DNA of 9,247 nt from an uncultured Odoribacter sp. (GTDB taxonomy: Bacteria > Bacteroidota > Bacteroidia > Bacteroidales > Marinifilaceae). This document shows positions 7,301 through 9,247 of this stretch, one piece after another. Position 1 is the stretch's first letter; each line of letters starts with the position of its first letter. The notes below the pieces were generated by a model that was given only the letters and a program-made list of their open reading frames with translations, ran no database searches and was not told where the DNA came from. The stretch spans positions 1 through 9,247 of the forward strand of contig CAJKZL010000093.1 in assembly GCA_905204385.1 (NCBI GenBank), read 5' to 3'. The position numbers were made by a program, and so were the translations under genes.

Positions 7301-7538
7301 CTTCATGTTGGGAAAAATCAAACGTGGACTGGAATTATCCGTGGACATTATCAACATCGGCAATATGCTGAACCGGGAATGGGGACGAACTTCAGCTTCC
7401 TATGGCTACTACAACCCTATCAATTACAAGGGAGAGGGACATTTCCAGTTTCTTCATCATGCCGATTACAAAATGCGGTCGTACAACGACTATTATTCCC
7501 GGTGGAGAGGTCAAATCGGAGTGAGATTTATTTTATAA
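4362..7538 (+). CDS. Oar-like TonB-dependent outer-membrane receptor with N-terminal carboxypeptidase-regulatory-like domain
   Basis: This is a TonB-energised outer-membrane transporter or receptor; the ligand cannot be read. Numbered from the ATG at 4362, residues 1-23 are a signal peptide ending GRIEA. About 25-112 form a CarboxypepD_reg-like beta-sandwich (VRGKVTGIRHEPIIGATV, then NIEGRYALQGM). EAVITA (119-124) resembles a TonB box. The plug follows, with FRIDGVTNNDVYGL and GGSINAVTKSGTNDFRGSLY. A long beta-barrel ends in WRGQIGVRFIL. The late motifs GDLNGDTGYNDLIYIP and NMLNREWGR are of the kind seen in Oar-type receptors rather than SusC, and no SusD lies alongside. The length of about 1,058 residues is typical for that group. 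The frame extends to an in-frame TTG at 4344 (six more residues); I chose the ATG because the signal peptide then starts normally and A-rich sequence precedes it. ATG at 4365 is also possible. The aldolase starts 25 bp downstream. Confidence 0.9.
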   Translation: MMSSILKFLWIIFVFFWFGRIEAQITTATVRGKVTGIRHEPIIGATVIAIHIPSGTRYGGVTNIEGRYALQGMRAGGPYTITISFVGMGTSEISGLYLPLGEVFQHDVVLTETSRLLKEAVITARSGLDAAKTGAAMNITAAEFTRLPSISHGIADAIRMNPQLRTSNDGAIYFLGTNNRYNSFRIDGVTNNDVYGLAANGSNGGQAGTQPVSMETIGQLQINVAPFDIRQSGFTGGSINAVTKSGTNDFRGSLYGFGNNEKFIGKRYRMNNGNISGSYPDQYEYQIGITLGGPILRNKLFFFVNYEKADKTYQNPYAAGSLASQTDVAQAQSILEKLKEKATEQGITYSGSLNATDVYTRSDKAGIKLDWNVNDKQKLSFRWSWVSAEQLNSTSTATTLNATDFSYTFVSRTHSFVAELQTQLSHKASNEFRASYVRVRDRRNPGPPFPLIQINNVGDGTLNLGNDRSAMANTLDQDIWSFTDNLTFYTGNHTFVVGTHNEFYHFSNLFIQDAYGSYFFDNPDDFYAGRIMQYRFAQANVEVTGNPRWAAAFGSGLVGLYVQDNFSIRDRLNLTFGLRMDIPLFFDTPAENVPFNEYMISKGLKYKTDSRLNSKLLFAPRIGFRWDICGNNRYILRGGTGIFTGRIPYVWLSNNFSNTGIQLSVYNVSNSTNHPETTQNIEFILDPGKQTQNAERLTASGSQTINVFDKDFRLPQDLRTDIALDFTLGSIQWTAEAIYSKKLNDIAYQNLAVDLNGKTLGETIPSLGFDHRPMLSKVEGAENYTGIYALTNTGKGYHYNLSLTGKKKFDFGLDAVFSYTYMKSMSQNNGSSSVAQSNWQYNYTYRNPNRAELAKSAYNIPHSLRASVFYTRKWHTDRSTTIGLVYNGNSGIAYNVCYNGDLNGDTGYNDLIYIPTDAEVDRMSFTATSDFSVEQQKTNFKAWLRNDEYMKKHRGEYFKRNAGNEKMEHHFDLHLSHNIRFMLGKIKRGLELSVDIINIGNMLNREWGRTSASYGYYNPINYKGEGHFQFLHHADYKMRSYNDYYSRWRGQIGVRFIL

Positions 7539-7563
7539 CGTTTTATTCTTATATATTCAATCT

Positions 7564-8589
7564 ATGATACGAGGTTTCGGAAGCGATAATTTCTCCGGTG
7601 TCCTGCCGGAAGTGTTCAAAGCCCTGGAAGAAGCGAGCTACGGGCATCAGCATTCTTATGGCGAAGATGCCTATTCGCAAAAAGCCATTGCGGATTTCAA
7701 AAAGGTGTTCGGTCAGGACATCGAAGTTTTTTTCGTTTATAACGGTACAGGAGCGAACATTCTGAGTCTATCGTCATTTACACGATCCTACGAAGCGATC
7801 ATTTGCGCCGAAACCGCTCATATCAATGTGGACGAATGCGGGGCGATCGAAAAGCAAAACGGGAGTAAATTGCTGACCGTACCGACATTCGACGGCAAAC
7901 TGAATGTGGGACTGATCCGCAACCACATGCACGGCTTCGGGGATCCGCATCATGCACAGCCCAAGATCATCTCCCTGACTCAATGTACGGAACTGGGCAC
8001 TCTGTACACTCCGGAAGAATTAAAGGAAATTTGCGATTATGCCCATGCCCATCGGATGTATGTTCATATGGACGGCGCCAGACTTTCGAATGCGGTAGCT
8101 TCTCTGAATTGCGACCCGCGGGAGATTACCTCGGAGGCCGGTATCGATGTACTGAGTTTCGGAGGCACCAAAAATGGCATGATGTTCGGCGAAGCCGTCG
8201 TTTTTTTCAATACTTCCGTCGTTCCTGCAGTTCCCTATCTGCGCAAACAACAGATGCAGCTCCATTCTAAAACCCGGTTTATTGCCGCACAGTTTTCCAC
8301 CGTCCTTAAAGACGGGCTATGGCTCAAGTCCGCGGCACACGCCAATCGTATGGCTCAATTGCTGGCTTCGGAAGCGGCCAAGATTCCCGGTATACGGATA
8401 ACGCAAAAAGTACAGGGAAATGAAATTTTCGCCATCATCCCCCGGGAAAAAATAGAAATCCTCCAGCAGGAATGCTTTTTTTATGTCTGGGATGAGAACG
8501 CTTCGGAAGTACGCTGGGTATGCTCGTTCGACACCACCGAAAGCGATGTGATCGAATTTGTCAATTTATTGCGAAAAGAAATTTGCTGA
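7564..8589 (+). CDS. ltaE: Low-specificity L-threonine aldolase (PLP enzyme)
   Basis: This cytoplasmic pyridoxal-phosphate enzyme of fold type I cleaves L-threonine or L-allo-threonine to glycine and acetaldehyde. It begins with the family opening GFGSDNFSGVLPEVFKAL. Visible landmarks are NGTGANILSL (phosphate region), AETAHINVDECGAIE with H86 expected to stack on the cofactor ring, VHMDGARLSNA with D170 (pyridine nitrogen contact) and R173, FGGTKNGMMFGEA with K203 as the Schiff-base lysine, and VRWVCSFDTTESDV near the C-terminus with R317. At 341 residues it has the normal family length and appears complete and active. It lies 25 bp after the TonB receptor with no promoter or terminator seen between, and its stop is one base before the mnmD start, so it is probably part of an operon. 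Stereospecificity cannot be told from sequence. A related beta-eliminating lyase is less likely given these motifs. Confidence 0.93.
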   Translation: MIRGFGSDNFSGVLPEVFKALEEASYGHQHSYGEDAYSQKAIADFKKVFGQDIEVFFVYNGTGANILSLSSFTRSYEAIICAETAHINVDECGAIEKQNGSKLLTVPTFDGKLNVGLIRNHMHGFGDPHHAQPKIISLTQCTELGTLYTPEELKEICDYAHAHRMYVHMDGARLSNAVASLNCDPREITSEAGIDVLSFGGTKNGMMFGEAVVFFNTSVVPAVPYLRKQQMQLHSKTRFIAAQFSTVLKDGLWLKSAAHANRMAQLLASEAAKIPGIRITQKVQGNEIFAIIPREKIEILQQECFFYVWDENASEVRWVCSFDTTESDVIEFVNLLRKEIC

Positions 8590-8590
8590 G

Positions 8591-9247
8591 ATGCATAAAA
8601 TAATCCCCACGGAAGACGGAAGCATCACTTTATTTGTCCCTGAACTGAATGAACACTATCATTCGGTTCATGGGGCAATACAAGAATCCCGGCATATTTT
8701 CATACAGGCCGGCATGGAACATTTCCTCTCCGCCTATCCGGAAATGATTTCGTCCGGACGGCCTTTGCACATCCTCGAAGCCGGGTTCGGAACAGGTTTA
8801 AATGCCTGGCTCACCTTATTGGAGGCCGACAAACTGCATCTCGCTGTCGTTTACCACAGCATCGAAAAATACCCGCTGAGCAGGGAAGAAACCTCTGCAT
8901 TGAATTATACGGAGATGATCATAGACGGGGGAAAAACTCTCTTCGACGCCCTGCACTGTAGCCCCTGGGAAATGGAACAGTCCGTCACCCCCAACTTCAC
9001 CCTCTGCAAACATCGGGAAGATTTCCGAAACATCCGGTTCCCGGCAATTTTCGACCTGGTCTATTTCGATGCTTTCAATCCCGAAGTACAGCCCCACCTC
9101 TGGACGACAGAAGTGTTCAGACATTTTTACGAAGCACTGCGGCCGGGAGGCTTTCTGGTGACCTATTGTGTAAAAGGCATCGTCAAACAAGCCTTACGCT
9201 CGGTAGGCTTCACGGTGAAACGGCTGCCGGGACCTCCCGGAAAAAGG
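8591..9247 (+). CDS. mnmD: tRNA (5-methylaminomethyl-2-thiouridine)(34) methyltransferase, MnmD family, truncated by window end
   Basis: This SAM-dependent methyltransferase should make the last step, nm5(s2)U to mnm5(s2)U at tRNA wobble position 34. The 219 visible codons run to the last base without a stop. Landmarks are the N-terminal DGSITLFVPELNEHYHS (9-25), GAIQESRHIFIQAG (28-41), the SAM-binding loop EAGFGTGLNA (63-72), an acidic site SIEKYP (90-95), the catalytic-region motif YFDAFNPEVQPHLWT (158-172), GGFLVTYCVKG (186-196) and LPGPPGKR (212-219). In standalone MnmD proteins the GPPGKRxM motif is within a few residues of the end, so little is probably missing. A fused MnmC-type oxidase domain beyond the window cannot be excluded, though standalone MnmD is what I expect in Bacteroidetes. 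The ATG lies one base after the aldolase stop, which implies cotranscription and likely translational coupling. Confidence 0.9.
   Translation, partial: MHKIIPTEDGSITLFVPELNEHYHSVHGAIQESRHIFIQAGMEHFLSAYPEMISSGRPLHILEAGFGTGLNAWLTLLEADKLHLAVVYHSIEKYPLSREETSALNYTEMIIDGGKTLFDALHCSPWEMEQSVTPNFTLCKHREDFRNIRFPAIFDLVYFDAFNPEVQPHLWTTEVFRHFYEALRPGGFLVTYCVKGIVKQALRSVGFTVKRLPGPPGKR

Noticed and set aside
4362..7538. Assignment of the receptor as SusC/RagA family
   Set aside because: No SusD gene follows and the late-barrel motifs (GDLNGDTGYNDLIYIP, LNREWGR) fit Oar-like receptors better.
8816..9190. Minus-strand 124-codon frame at the right end
   Set aside because: It overlaps the plus-strand MnmD frame, which is open to the window end and carries the SAM-binding and FDAF motifs.

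Overview
The window reads as a chromosomal segment of a gut-type Bacteroidota (Bacteroidales) bacterium. The evidence is the gene content (secreted GH29 fucosidase, Oar-type TonB-dependent receptor, periplasmic-sensor histidine kinase), A-rich start regions with few Shine-Dalgarno sites, and -7 elements of the Bacteroidetes TAnnTTTG form upstream of the forward genes. The genus cannot be fixed from sequence reading alone. I see no IS element, tRNA, rRNA, CRISPR array or obvious foreign island.

Layout, left to right. Positions 1-81 hold the 5' end of an unidentified minus-strand gene, which is divergent from its neighbour and has its own plausible promoter at 111-143. A perfect 13-bp inverted repeat (38-50 / 121-133) brackets its start codon and -7 element. 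Positions 258-1736 encode an exported family GH29 alpha-L-fucosidase. A long hairpin with a short T run (1748-1807) separates it from a 774-residue membrane sensor histidine kinase (1928-4252). The kinase has a signal peptide, a periplasmic ABC-type substrate-binding-like sensor, one TM helix, a PAS-like linker, and HisKA and HATPase domains. It has no receiver domain, and no response regulator lies in the window. After a 109-bp gap with its own -7 element comes a large Oar-like TonB-dependent outer-membrane receptor (4362-7538) without a SusD partner. Then follow a low-specificity L-threonine aldolase (7564-8589) and, one base after its stop, a MnmD-type tRNA wobble-uridine methyltransferase (8591 to beyond the window end).

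How they may work together. The fucosidase releases fucose from host or dietary glycans in the periplasm but is not embedded in a visible susCD locus. The kinase and the TonB receptor are both envelope proteins and adjacent, but a regulatory link is only a guess. The aldolase and methyltransferase are almost certainly cotranscribed and probably translationally coupled. Glycine made by the aldolase is a substrate of the MnmEG enzyme acting upstream of MnmD, which gives a possible but unproven metabolic rationale. The receptor may be in the same transcript, since only 25 bp separate it from the aldolase and no terminator or promoter is visible there.

I did not find a clearly new multi-gene system. 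The most unusual signals are the inverted repeat bracketing a promoter and start codon at the left edge, the orphan ABC-sensor kinase, and the aldolase-MnmD coupling.
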